Of a stretch of DNA of 64,000 nt, positions 47,001 to 49,680 are shown piece by piece; position 1 is the stretch's first letter, and the number at the start of each line of letters is the position of its first letter. A program made the position numbers and the translations under genes. The stretch is from assembly GCF_000003815.2 (NCBI RefSeq), contig NC_049991.1:17439083-17503082 (forward strand), in the 5' to 3' direction. A model generated the notes under the pieces. It made no database searches, was not told the origin of the DNA, and saw nothing but the letters and a program-made list of their open reading frames with translations. Source of the DNA: Branchiostoma floridae. Taxonomy: Eukaryota > Chordata > Leptocardii > Amphioxiformes > Branchiostomatidae.

Positions 47001-49197
47001 CTCACTTCTTCGACCAGTACGCTACCCTGTCGTCCCAACTGGAGGTGGAGAACTTCCTGGTCCAGCACCAGTGCAGGGAGGCCTTCTCAGACTCGGAACT
47101 GTCCGGGGCCAAACACAGGCAGCTCAGAATAGCCAACTTCCAGCAGGTACTTTATAGATTTATACCCCAACCTATTGATCTATCTATTGGTTGAGATGCC
47201 CACGTTTTTGACAGGCAAATACAAATAGAAAACCCTAGTCACAAAGACTGGAAAACCTTCATAGGATTTGATATCATTGTGTCAATACCTTTAACTATGT
47301 ACCAATTTATGTGCTTGCTGCTACTGGTTCTTGTTAAAGGTCTGGGAAGCACATGTAAAAAATTAGGGTAGAAAAGGATTATGATTTTTACATCTGGATG
47401 AGATGACATTACATCACTTCCTCGAGCAGAATACACAAGTGGCTAAAAAGAAATGTTTGCAAATGAAAATGTAGAAGCAATATACATCAGGTTGACAATC
47501 ACTATTAGTAACTAACTGTTTCCCTTGATATCATCCAAACAGGACTTGGAAGACATCTGGCGAGGAGCGCGGTGGATCATGGACGTGCTGCAGTATGCTC
47601 GGGACAGAACGGCAGATGGAGGCCTCCTGCTGGAGAGAATATACCAGTCAGCAACACCGTCCCTGCCAAAAGTGCCCACTCAGCTGTCCCTGCCCAAAAC
47701 CAGACGAACATCAGGTAATTGTTACTTTTACTTATTTATGTTGCAATTCAACCTATGAATTTGATTATACCACTGCTGGTGTCCCTGACATAGGGGTAGG
47801 CAGCAGTCGGATAGTCTTTGTACCGCGCTTCCCTGCTTTTGTCCAGTGGGTCCACCATTTACCACACAGAAAGTGCATAGCATTAGTCAAACATTTACCT
47901 GAAAGTCCCCTTCCGTATGCAAATTTGTTTGTTTTAAGGACCACGTGTAATTCAATTGAAAAGCAATCTTGAAATATATTGTACCATTTATATCTACATG
48001 TAGAATGTCAAACACACGAAAGACCTCCGGCCAGCATTTTGCTTGAGGTCTTCTCCTCTGTTAATCTTGATCTAAATATCTCTATTTAATGTAATTCTTA
48101 GAATTGCATATTGACTTGAAATGTTTTGTTCATTGGCTGTTATCTAAATTGCACCCTGCATTTCTTCTCGCTCACAGATTCCGACGACAACTTTGCCAGG
48201 AGAAGCCCCGAGGTCTGCTCCTCCACAAGTGACGAGGAGGGGATGTCGAAGGGCACGTCACCGATCCCCACCCACATCCCCTTCTCCCCACCCCTGGAGT
48301 CTGGCCTGGTGCTTGTCAGGGAGGCGTCGCCGTCTCTCATCCGCGTCCGATCGCGCAGCATCTCACCCGTCAACAGACACAAGGACACCTCCCCGCCCCA
48401 GGGGACCTCCGAGAGCGGCCACGAGCCCACCAAGACGGAGATTCTGTCGGGGTCGACCAAGGCTGGCATCCTGAGAGTCTACCCGGACTACCACACGGGG
48501 CTGGCCAAGGGAACCAGTGTTAAGGTATGACATGTCCACATAGTCTCTATTTATTTGCAATATTAATATCATTGTCATTGTCATTGTCATTAATAAGAGA
48601 TTCTAGAGCCATTTATACACACCTTGGTGTATTGACTGTTAGAATAGAAAAATTCATCCTAAAGACTAGAAGAAGATTCCCTGTTCTTGATTTAGTTTAG
48701 TCCTAAGAAAACCAATATTAGTACCACGTCTGTGTCAACAGAGCAGCTTTCTGCCTGTAAATCAAAATTATATCTGACTGGTTCATGTGATCCTTGCTTA
48801 GTGAACCTTGCATGGAAGTCAGCTTACACTTCCATGCATTCTTTTATAAGAGTAAAAGAAAGTACCAGCATGTTATACTTATGAAATGTTTCCTTTCTAT
48901 CTGTAGCTCCATGTCACCACCAAGACGACTTCCCGCGAGGTCATCGACCTGGTGGTGCGACAGATCAACAAGGCGGGGCGCAGCCGCGACCCCGTGTCCC
49001 CCCTGTACCCAGACGACCTCCTCCACAACTTCTTCCTGGTGGCCATCATCGCAGGCAGGGAGAGACAGCTCCCAGACACGTACCAGCCGCTACAGCTGCA
49101 GAATCCATGGGCCAAGGGCAAGCTGCTGGTGCGCCTAAGGGACCAGGCTACGGCAGCGCTAGCTATGCTACACGAAACACAGTCTACATCTGTCTAG
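1833..49197 (+). CDS. ANKFN1: ANKFN1 / wide awake homologue, 21 coding exons (5' end incomplete)
   Basis: This is a multi-exon gene encoding an ankyrin, fibronectin type III and Ras-association domain protein. Joining 21 GT-AG exons (listed separately) gives 1032 codons and a stop with every phase matching. Residues are numbered from the first full codon at 1834. An ankyrin region lies at about 93-147 (TPLDVA at 122-127), followed by EQQLKSWEWRFRLLKRMK (193-210), one FN3 domain at about 219-312 (W258, Y292, GWGP 303-306), a basic stretch near 368-391, the family-specific middle region (391-820), a Ser/Pro-rich linker (821-915) and a Ras-association-like domain (917-1020). The C-terminus is Thr-Ser-Val. 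In flies the homologue (wide awake, also banderuola) acts in clock-controlled sleep and in neural cell polarity; mouse Ankfn1 affects rhythm and vestibular behaviour. The molecular activity here is inferred as scaffolding. The first exon seen starts with an acceptor, so upstream exons are probably missing. Confidence 0.93.
2115..2235. repeat. CACT-rich microsatellite
   Basis: A (CACT)n tract with variants (cactcactcactcact, aatcagtc) begins 20 bases after the exon 1 donor. It is intronic. Confidence 0.9.
2762..2843 (+). CDS. ANKFN1: ANKFN1 exon 2, start of ankyrin region
   Basis: The acceptor is tttttttcacccag and the donor gtacct. The exon encodes VLFDSVELQDLDAVRSLL and on to PDIN, which is the helix pair and loop of an ankyrin-like repeat as found in ANKFN1. 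It starts in phase 1 and leaves two bases (ag), which join the first base of exon 3 as Ser. Confidence 0.92.
2844..5465. other. ANKFN1: Intron 2
   Basis: This is non-coding. It has a tRNA-like SINE head fragment near 2880-2950 (box A-like tggctcaactgg), a threefold tandem of about 80 bp around 3630-3860 (gatcaatgacaa, aattcaattggaaaaagca) and a SINE body fragment at 4338-4392. Nothing else is recognised. Confidence 0.5.
5466..5569 (+). CDS. ANKFN1: ANKFN1 exon 3, ankyrin repeat
   Basis: The acceptor is ttttttcccacccag and the donor gtaagt. The exon encodes INEEGFTPLDVAMMTNN and then PMSKMLITAGAVDNPR, with the ankyrin signature G-x-TPLDVA and a second helix ending in LITAGA. It leaves one base (t) completed as Phe by exon 4. 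The 3' end of the exon with its donor is duplicated 99 bp downstream. Confidence 0.95.
5551..5691 (+). repeat. 99-bp duplication over the exon 3 donor
   Basis: The end of exon 3 with its donor (gctgtggacaaccccagatg and taagtaccacatt) is repeated at 5650 with few changes. The second copy has an intact gtaagt at 5669. If that donor were used, the message would reach an in-frame TGA at 5584-5586. Confidence 0.85.
6121..6545. mobile_element. Foldback element with terminal inverted repeats of about 150 bp
   Basis: The arms at about 6122-6285 and 6378-6543 are inverted copies, including gacgaacggatttgacgtca on the left and its complement on the right, and the inner end ccacgtgagctggtaggaaa. The central spacer is about 90 bp. 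There is no transposase frame. Each arm carries a TGACGTCA (6175 and 6478) and CACGTG sites. I find no clear target duplication, so the superfamily is open. Confidence 0.8.
7152..7512. repeat. Dispersed repeat with caggta/tgcagg motifs, copy 1
   Basis: The stretch aaataccacctgcat ... ggtgcaggtaatttt ... caggtatgcagaaaaa occurs here and again, in the same orientation, at 13878-14120. It is rich in palindromic gcaggt/acctgc words. I see no coding capacity and no target duplication. Confidence 0.7.
7877..8001 (+). CDS. ANKFN1: ANKFN1 exon 4 (residues 150-191)
   Basis: The acceptor is cctctctccccag and the donor gtgcga. The exon encodes FTCPEARGLHLATLVSEAER and then a helical segment ending in SAQQQK. 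It looks like a capping ankyrin-type helix followed by a possible coiled coil that links to the FN3 domain. It ends in phase 0. Confidence 0.93.
8509..8587 (+). CDS. ANKFN1: ANKFN1 exon 5, linker before FN3
   Basis: The acceptor is ctctaactcacag and the donor gtaggt. The exon encodes EQEQQLKSWEWRFRLLKRMK and AGFEHA, a helical linker very typical of ANKFN1 proteins. One leftover base (a) joins ga of exon 6 to make Arg. The next constitutive exon is almost 10 kb away. Confidence 0.94.
9262..9381 (-). mobile_element. tRNA-derived SINE remnant
   Basis: The words ggcgcccatctctgcttctg, ccttggaccacaca and cactctacctacttggccattgcac match the body and head of the better SINE at 24826-25090 in the same orientation. 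It is diverged and truncated. Confidence 0.55.
9720..10100. repeat. Degenerate tandem array with ttccagaaatt words
   Basis: About five diverged units of roughly 70 bp share gaatgttccagaaatttggt and nearby gaacttgatttctgact. It is intronic with no coding potential. Confidence 0.6.
11570..12850. repeat. Three tandem units of about 440-490 bp
   Basis: The word ggagcttttccttcttagag occurs at 11762, 12204 and 12697. It is followed in each unit by gtcaggatta, a gtaaagaccttgatgaagtg-like stretch and aaatctgcccaccc. Units 1 and 3 also share gacgcgtatgtccgttcttc. Unit 2 lacks that part. Confidence 0.8.
13180..13720. repeat. Three tandem units of about 200 bp
   Basis: The word aaacatacaatactttt or a close form occurs at 13205, 13416 and 13610, followed by gccgtggcctcacagaagga. 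An ORF of 76 codons within it (13506-13736) is an accident of the repeat. Confidence 0.8.
13878..14120. repeat. Dispersed repeat with caggta/tgcagg motifs, copy 2
   Basis: This matches the copy at 7152-7512 over most of its length (aaataccacctgcat, ctggtgcaggtaattttcaa). It has an internal deletion relative to that copy. Confidence 0.7.
14400..14852 (+). promoter_or_regulatory. ANKFN1: Putative promoter region of alternative exon 1b
   Basis: The region before the exon 1b ATG contains two ATGCAAATGAG octamer motifs 81 bp apart (14515 and 14596), a CRE-like cgacgtca at 14503-14510, an E-box CACGTG near 14432 and a TAATGATTG homeodomain-like site near 14697. I see no TATA box. POU, CREB and bHLH use is inferred from motif matches only. 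Confidence 0.3.
14853..15003 (+). CDS. ANKFN1: Probable alternative first exon 1b of ANKFN1
   Basis: An ATG with A at -3 opens a 50-codon frame, MRQRSLSFRWKGRPKLGGGA and on to MRELVQNRTL, with a stop TAG at 14817-14819 upstream in frame. It ends at a strong donor, a|gtaagt, with one leftover base a. That is the same phase and base as the end of exon 5, so splicing to exon 6 at 18415 gives Arg and continues directly into the FN3 domain. The region is richer in CpG than the surrounding intron. The predicted form has 50 new residues plus residues 218-1032 and lacks the ankyrin region. I do not recognise the peptide. Chance agreement of phase is one in three, so this is a supported inference, not proof. 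Confidence 0.5.
16420..16790. repeat. Three tandem units of about 150 bp
   Basis: Each unit carries a form of gcactttacagctctgtaca, then cctatcacattgctgtgtgt and accttggac. It is intronic and diverged. Confidence 0.7.
17440..17720 (+). mobile_element. tRNA-derived SINE
   Basis: A tRNA-like head has a box A-like tggcgcaatttgaaagg and a box B-like agtttgaatcc, followed by a body with gaaaggcactttcctcactt, gaaaatgagtacc and a tail aaagaacccccaacac. The same head and body pattern occurs at 41815-42040. It is not a tRNA gene, since the cloverleaf is degenerate. Confidence 0.7.
17748..18480 (+). repeat. Four tandem copies of the exon 6 acceptor and exon start
   Basis: Units starting with caatcctttcacaaacg, then a pyrimidine-rich intron end, an AG and gacccccgggcgcccccac occur with exon-like starts at 17841, 18086, 18249 and 18415 (spacings 245, 163 and 166 bp). 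Only the last continues as a full exon with a donor. The first three have AGs ctag, ccag and caag and reach stops when read in the gene's frame. Confidence 0.9.
18415..18528 (+). CDS. ANKFN1: ANKFN1 exon 6, first third of the FN3 domain
   Basis: The exon encodes RPPGAPTAVRLGVSSSTSLV and then VSFQEPDTINGAMATRYK, the A to C strands of a fibronectin type III domain. The donor is gtttgc. The acceptor is the weak form cccaag. Three upstream partial copies with acceptors (ending at 17840, 18085 and 18248) lack the second half of the exon; this fourth copy is the only complete one and the only one that keeps the frame. Confidence 0.94.
19177..19288. mobile_element. 112-bp foldback MITE with 9-bp target duplication
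   Basis: The ends are tagcctggtatatccagccg and its near complement cggctggatactaggcta, and almost the whole element is a hairpin (agctcccgagtctctt and its complement). The flanks are acagggaag at 19168-19176 and 19289-19297, an exact 9-bp duplication. A 9-bp duplication fits Mutator-like elements. Confidence 0.85.
20312..20376. mobile_element. 65-bp foldback MITE with 9-bp target duplication
   Basis: The ends are tagcctgagtatcatcc and ggatggtacccaggcta, with a central palindrome taccggggctaccccggta. The flanks are atattttca at 20303-20311 and 20377-20385, an exact 9-bp duplication. It has the same TAGCCTG ends as the element at 19177. Confidence 0.85.
20521..21027. mobile_element. Inverted-repeat element between 67-bp direct repeats
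   Basis: A 67-bp sequence (gtttaatgctgcgaggcagt to caatatt) lies at 20521-20587 and again at 20961-21027. Between them is a 373-bp segment with inverted ends, gcctgggtaccatccaggta on the left (20589) and the complement form ending taccggattgtacccaggc (20958). The ends match the TAGCCTG foldback family. The direct repeats are far too long for a target duplication. Confidence 0.7.
21031..21269. mobile_element. MITE with ccccctttccacta ends
   Basis: The inverted ends are ccccctttccactaga at 21035 and tcctagtggaaaggggg ending at 21265. The inner part (agacaacaaaacacacaaag, cgatttgtttctttt) resembles the inside of the element at 54210-54437. There is no coding capacity. Confidence 0.65.
21404..22560. 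repeat. Tandem array of 246-bp units with paired ATGCAAAT octamers
   Basis: After a (GTCT)n tract, units start with aacgtgttgacggatcgtca at 21733, 21979 and 22225 (exact 246-bp spacing), and a decayed unit starts near 22500. Each unit has attatgcaaat facing atttgcataat, giving inverted pairs of the POU octamer. The unit also contains ggactttcaaacttgtcaca. Confidence 0.85.
22837..23028 (-). pseudogene. LINE ORF2 C-terminal fragment
   Basis: The minus-strand frame reads MLLITFYFICLELVHNPCQE and ends with SRSNRHSQSFIPRALALLND, which resembles the extreme C-terminus of non-LTR retrotransposon ORF2 proteins (R-x-N-R ... S-F-I-P-R-A-x-x-x-L-N). Only this piece remains. The clade is not determined. 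Confidence 0.55.
23205..23810. repeat. Fivefold tandem array of about 100-150 bp units
   Basis: Units share tatagaaaaagtacacaaag, gacatgataatacct and gatcaaacaagaacaaggc. Five units start near 23213, 23363, 23470, 23590 and 23715, with the third shortened. Confidence 0.8.
24826..25090 (-). mobile_element. tRNA-derived SINE, minus strand, next to exon 7
   Basis: On the minus strand the head begins ggtgcaatggccgagtgggt (box A) and has gagttcgattcccggg (box B), a good tRNA-like promoter. The body on the plus strand reads ggcgcccatctccacttcgg. The element ends only about 85 bp before exon 7. Fragments of the same body occur at 4338-4392 and 9262-9381. Confidence 0.75.
25175..25272 (+). CDS. ANKFN1: ANKFN1 exon 7, middle of the FN3 domain
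   Basis: The acceptor is tgttgttcctatag and the donor gtgaga. The exon encodes VEWSCYENFVPLAGEFVLTE and LKSLSYKIMGLSK, covering FN3 strands C to E, with the conserved V-E-W. The exon ends in phase 0 and is followed by a 14.3-kb intron. Confidence 0.95.
26870..27235. repeat. Tandem duplication of about 190 bp
   Basis: Two copies share gcaaattctcttcccatt, ctttttgagccgcc, acaaacttcgaaacccgaca and cgttacggcatttccaagaa. ORFs on both strands here follow the repeat and have no recognisable product. Confidence 0.8.
29143..29190 (+). CDS. Weak candidate alternative first exon (16 codons)
   Basis: An ATG, four codons after an in-frame TGA (29131-29133), opens MPAFGLMRRAESFPRQ and reaches the donor cag|gtattt in phase 0. 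Phase 0 would join exon 8 at 39538 in frame. The peptide is short, unrecognised and has no clear promoter, so this is a low-confidence candidate only. Confidence 0.2.
29210..29480. repeat. Tandem duplication of about 135 bp
   Basis: Two copies share ttttcattgtttttggacta, ataatttacggtaattgttc-like words, gcaccactagatgtac and gccatttaatttgaaatgca. A third, partial copy is near 29925-29960. Confidence 0.8.
33960..37880. repeat. Higher-order satellite of five dimeric units with ten CRE sites
   Basis: Two related monomers alternate: A with cttccgtgacgtcacatcga (CRE at 34044, 34877, 35828, 36717, 37587) and B with ctactgtgacgtcacatcga (34263, 35103, 36049, 36922, 37790). A-to-B distances are 203-226 bp and the dimer period is 833-951 bp. 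Every one of the ten has an intact TGACGTCA, usually followed by catcgat. The units also share tgtgcgcacatggattctca, and some end with a short (TGAAA/ATAAA)n tract. Confidence 0.9.
36318..36362. repeat. AAATG/AAATA microsatellite in the CRE array
   Basis: The tract gaaatgaaataaaataaaat and a like tract at 37195-37248 sit at the same place in successive units of the satellite, which shows that they were copied with it. Confidence 0.85.
39076..39297 (+). promoter_or_regulatory. ANKFN1: Putative TATA promoter of alternative exon 1c
   Basis: Reading towards exon 8 there is an ATTGG (reverse CCAAT) at 39076-39080, a CCAATCA at 39108-39114, an E-box CACGTGG at 39165-39171, CRE half-sites near 39241 and 39255, and TATAAAA at 39266-39272. 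Start of transcription would be near 39291-39297. The spacing is that of a classical core promoter, 106 to 112 bp before the ATG at 39403. Confidence 0.4.
39403..39537 (+). CDS. ANKFN1: Probable alternative first exon 1c, contiguous with exon 8
   Basis: The ATG at 39403 follows directly on an in-frame TAG (39400-39402) and opens 45 codons, starting MYGIATSSDSNQPDKSSTRF, that run without a stop through the exon 8 acceptor into GNKYFVRVSA. No splice is needed. The second half (KKACRKVSRFFGQMLMK) is basic and amphipathic. A TATAAAA box lies at 39266, with CCAAT and E-box motifs further up. The product would have 45 new residues plus residues 289-1032, missing the ankyrin region and most of the FN3 domain. 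The alternative is that this is only open intron before an ordinary acceptor, whose pyrimidine tract (ccatgccttgtctacag) is short. Confidence 0.45.
39538..39628 (+). CDS. ANKFN1: ANKFN1 exon 8, end of the FN3 domain
   Basis: The acceptor is ccttgtctacag and the donor gtaagt. The exon encodes GNKYFVRVSACNVKGWGPTK and ATIPPAGVPS, which are FN3 strands F and G with the hallmark Y-x-x-x-V-x-A-x-N and G-W-G-P. The frame is also open upstream of the acceptor back to an ATG at 39403, which makes a probable alternative 5' exon. Confidence 0.95.
40560..40670 (+). CDS. ANKFN1: ANKFN1 exon 9
   Basis: The acceptor is gtaatgccttgcag and the donor gtaagt. The exon encodes NWRELEVSESQDRHRLKKLD and then DLKTQIKNAKMLEADTI, a charged helix that follows the FN3 domain in ANKFN1 proteins. 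It leaves one base (t) completed as Ser by exon 10. Confidence 0.93.
40895..41000 (+). CDS. ANKFN1: ANKFN1 exon 10, basic segment
   Basis: The acceptor is gaccttttgcag and the donor gtcaga. The exon encodes STHSSPKGSPPHMRRSMKKG and LKNFFQSVKFHRNLK. The basic, aromatic stretch could bind membrane or act as a nuclear signal; that is a guess. It leaves two bases (ag), completed as Ser by exon 11. Confidence 0.92.
41430..41538. repeat. Three short tandem units before the exon 11 acceptor
   Basis: Units of about 35 bp starting tgaccttgtgttgactgtct occur near 41437, 41471 and 41510. The last runs into the pyrimidine tract and the NAGNAG acceptor of exon 11. Confidence 0.6.
41539..41674 (+). CDS. 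ANKFN1: ANKFN1 exon 11
   Basis: The exon encodes SRGVYLATILYHGDHILVTG, then EDNIPVVEVDDTFPSMLNLD and LHWFMK, the start of the ANKFN1-specific region. The acceptor reads gcagcag (NAGNAG), so use of the second AG would drop one residue. The donor is gtaagt and the exon ends in phase 0. Confidence 0.95.
41815..42040 (+). mobile_element. tRNA-derived SINE in intron 11
   Basis: The head gtgtttggctccgaagcaaa and the body ggaaagacattttacgccac, ctttcctcactccacccggg follow the same pattern as the SINE at 17440-17720. It is diverged. Confidence 0.6.
42322..42435 (+). CDS. ANKFN1: ANKFN1 exon 12
   Basis: The acceptor is gtacctgttgcag and the donor gtgagg. The exon encodes VSCTWSDLRQLRQDLDRCAS and ASSASFRSRLLQAAIQLQ, an amphipathic helical part of the family-specific region. 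It is a 38-codon, phase 0-0 exon. Its donor and the start of intron 12 are duplicated 183 bp downstream. Confidence 0.94.
42430..42800 (+). repeat. 183-bp tandem duplication over the exon 12 donor
   Basis: The donor and intron start ccaggtgaggctcaaatc recurs as cccaggtgatgctcaaatc with GT at 42619, followed in both by tgcaag, ggctgcac, attgtgtt-like and aaggtaacctgcaa words. Use of the second donor would read into a TAG at 42466-42468. Confidence 0.75.
42436..44393. other. ANKFN1: Intron 12
   Basis: Besides the duplicated donor region it contains a clear 105-bp tandem duplication at 43015-43222. The ORF at 43574-43897 is not supported as coding. Confidence 0.6.
43015..43222. repeat. 105-bp tandem duplication
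   Basis: Two units starting aggtcactcgacatgtcacg (43015 and 43120) are nearly identical through gcatcaaagtcgttatataa. A short related piece precedes the first unit. Confidence 0.85.
44394..44489 (+). CDS. ANKFN1: ANKFN1 exon 13
   Basis: The acceptor is gttattttcccag and the donor gtcagt. The exon encodes NSLGVQDLGYVYHTAIKDSH and GSIVIPTVRQVK. It is a phase 0-0 exon of 32 codons in the conserved middle region. Confidence 0.94.
44926..45045 (+). CDS. ANKFN1: ANKFN1 exon 14
   Basis: The acceptor is ttaacttctacag and the donor gtaagt. The exon encodes DPKYVQSSSLKWVPISRLQR, then RRMSAAEDPSALERLLNRIP. RRRMS fits a basophilic kinase site (inferred). It is a phase 0-0 exon of 40 codons. Confidence 0.94.
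45341..45445 (+). repeat. 71-bp duplication over the exon 15 acceptor
   Basis: The stretch atgcactacaaccac of exon 15 (45428-45442) is copied at 45357-45371, and the copy is preceded by a good pyrimidine tract and AGs (cttccagcag). Splicing there would give a TAA at 45372-45374. Confidence 0.75.
45422..45628 (+). CDS. ANKFN1: ANKFN1 exon 15
   Basis: The acceptor is cctttccacag and the donor gtgaga. The exon encodes EIMHYNHNSTKPPPQGLYIG, then YLKLCSSMDSIGVLVPKGNP and a conserved tract ending in WEWVRRLCSGE. The GLYIGYLKLCSS motif is typical of the ANKFN1 family. The first codons, with a pseudo-acceptor, are duplicated 71 bp upstream. GC content is clearly higher than in the introns. Confidence 0.96.
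46016..46137 (+). CDS. ANKFN1: ANKFN1 exon 16
   Basis: The acceptor is ctctttccccag and the donor gtaaga. The exon encodes VTEEDPKPSQAQCIFRDQLI and then RASKRLLNSLDVSEEDALQH, a helical segment. It leaves two bases (ag), completed as Arg by exon 17. Confidence 0.93.
46451..46605 (+). CDS. ANKFN1: ANKFN1 exon 17
   Basis: The acceptor is cttctgtcctcag and the donor gtgagt. The exon encodes RLFCTEVLELDNNVSMLLLV and PPVEDVCCAPGQTHHLFQQD, ending near LQVFEL. It leaves one base (g), completed as Val by exon 18. Confidence 0.93.
46980..47146 (+). CDS. ANKFN1: ANKFN1 exon 18
   Basis: The acceptor is cgtcttttctccag and the donor gtactt. The exon encodes VHMTTFQPHFFDQYATLSSQ, then LEVENFLVQHQCREAFSDSE and a tail ending in RIANFQQ. 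It ends in phase 0. Confidence 0.94.
47543..47714 (+). CDS. ANKFN1: ANKFN1 exon 19
   Basis: The acceptor is atatcatccaaacag and the donor gtaatt. The exon encodes DLEDIWRGARWIMDVLQYAR, then DRTADGGLLLERIYQSATPS and a Pro-rich tail ending in KTRRTS. One base (g) joins exon 20 as Asp. Confidence 0.94.
48178..48524 (+). CDS. ANKFN1: ANKFN1 exon 20, Ser/Pro-rich linker and start of RA domain
   Basis: The acceptor is tctcgctcacag and the donor gtatga. This is the longest exon (347 nt) and is GC-rich. It encodes a low-complexity Ser/Pro/Arg linker with several possible proline-directed and basophilic phosphorylation sites (for example RRTSDSDD at the exon 19/20 join and RSRSISP), then GILRVYPDYHTGLAKGTSVK, the first strands of the Ras-association-like domain. 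Confidence 0.94.
48555..48590. repeat. TCATTG microsatellite after exon 20
   Basis: The unit tcattg is repeated about five times, 30 bases into intron 20. Confidence 0.85.
48907..49197 (+). CDS. ANKFN1: ANKFN1 exon 21, RA domain and stop
   Basis: The acceptor is cctttctatctgtag. The exon encodes LHVTTKTTSREVIDLVVRQI, a central stretch with DDLLHNFFLVAIIAGRERQL and a last strand WAKGKLLVRLRDQ, fitting the ubiquitin-like fold of a Ras-association domain. Whether it binds a small GTPase cannot be told. The tail is LAMLHETQSTSV and then TAG at 49195-49197. The last 41 bases or so are the first unit of a minisatellite that fills the start of the 3' UTR. Confidence 0.95.
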   Translation, partial: LHVTTKTTSREVIDLVVRQINKAGRSRDPVSPLYPDDLLHNFFLVAIIAGRERQLPDTYQPLQLQNPWAKGKLLVRLRDQATAALAMLHETQSTSV

Positions 49198-49680
49198 TGC
49201 TAGCCATGCTACACGAAACACAGTTTACATCTGTCTAGCGCTAGTCATGCTACATGAAACACAGTCTACATCTGTCTAGTGCTAGTCATGCTACACGAAA
49301 CACAGTCCACATCTGTCTAGCGCTAGCTATGCTACACGAAACACAGTCCACATCTGTCTAGCGCTAGCTATGCTACACGAAACACAGTCCACATCTGTCT
49401 AGCGCTAGCTATGCTACACGAAACACAGTCCACATCTGTCTAGCGCTAGCTATGCTACACGAAACACAGTCCACATCTGTCTAGCGCTAGCCATGCAGCA
49501 CGAAACACAGTCTACATCTGTCTAGTGTTAGCCATGCTTCACGAAACACAGTCTACATCTGTCTAGCGCTAGTCATGCTACACGAAACACAGTCTACATC
49601 TGTCTAGCGCTAGTCATGCTACACAAAACACAGTCTACAATGATTCTGTCTAGCGCTAGCCATGCAGCATGAAACACAGT
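49158..49680 (+). repeat. 41-bp minisatellite made from the end of the coding region
   Basis: About 13 units of 41 bp (gctagctatgctacacgaaa, cacagtctacatctgtcta) follow each other. The first unit is the coding end LAMLHETQSTSV and its TAG. Units 5 to 8 are almost identical, so the array has expanded or homogenised recently. Confidence 0.95.
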
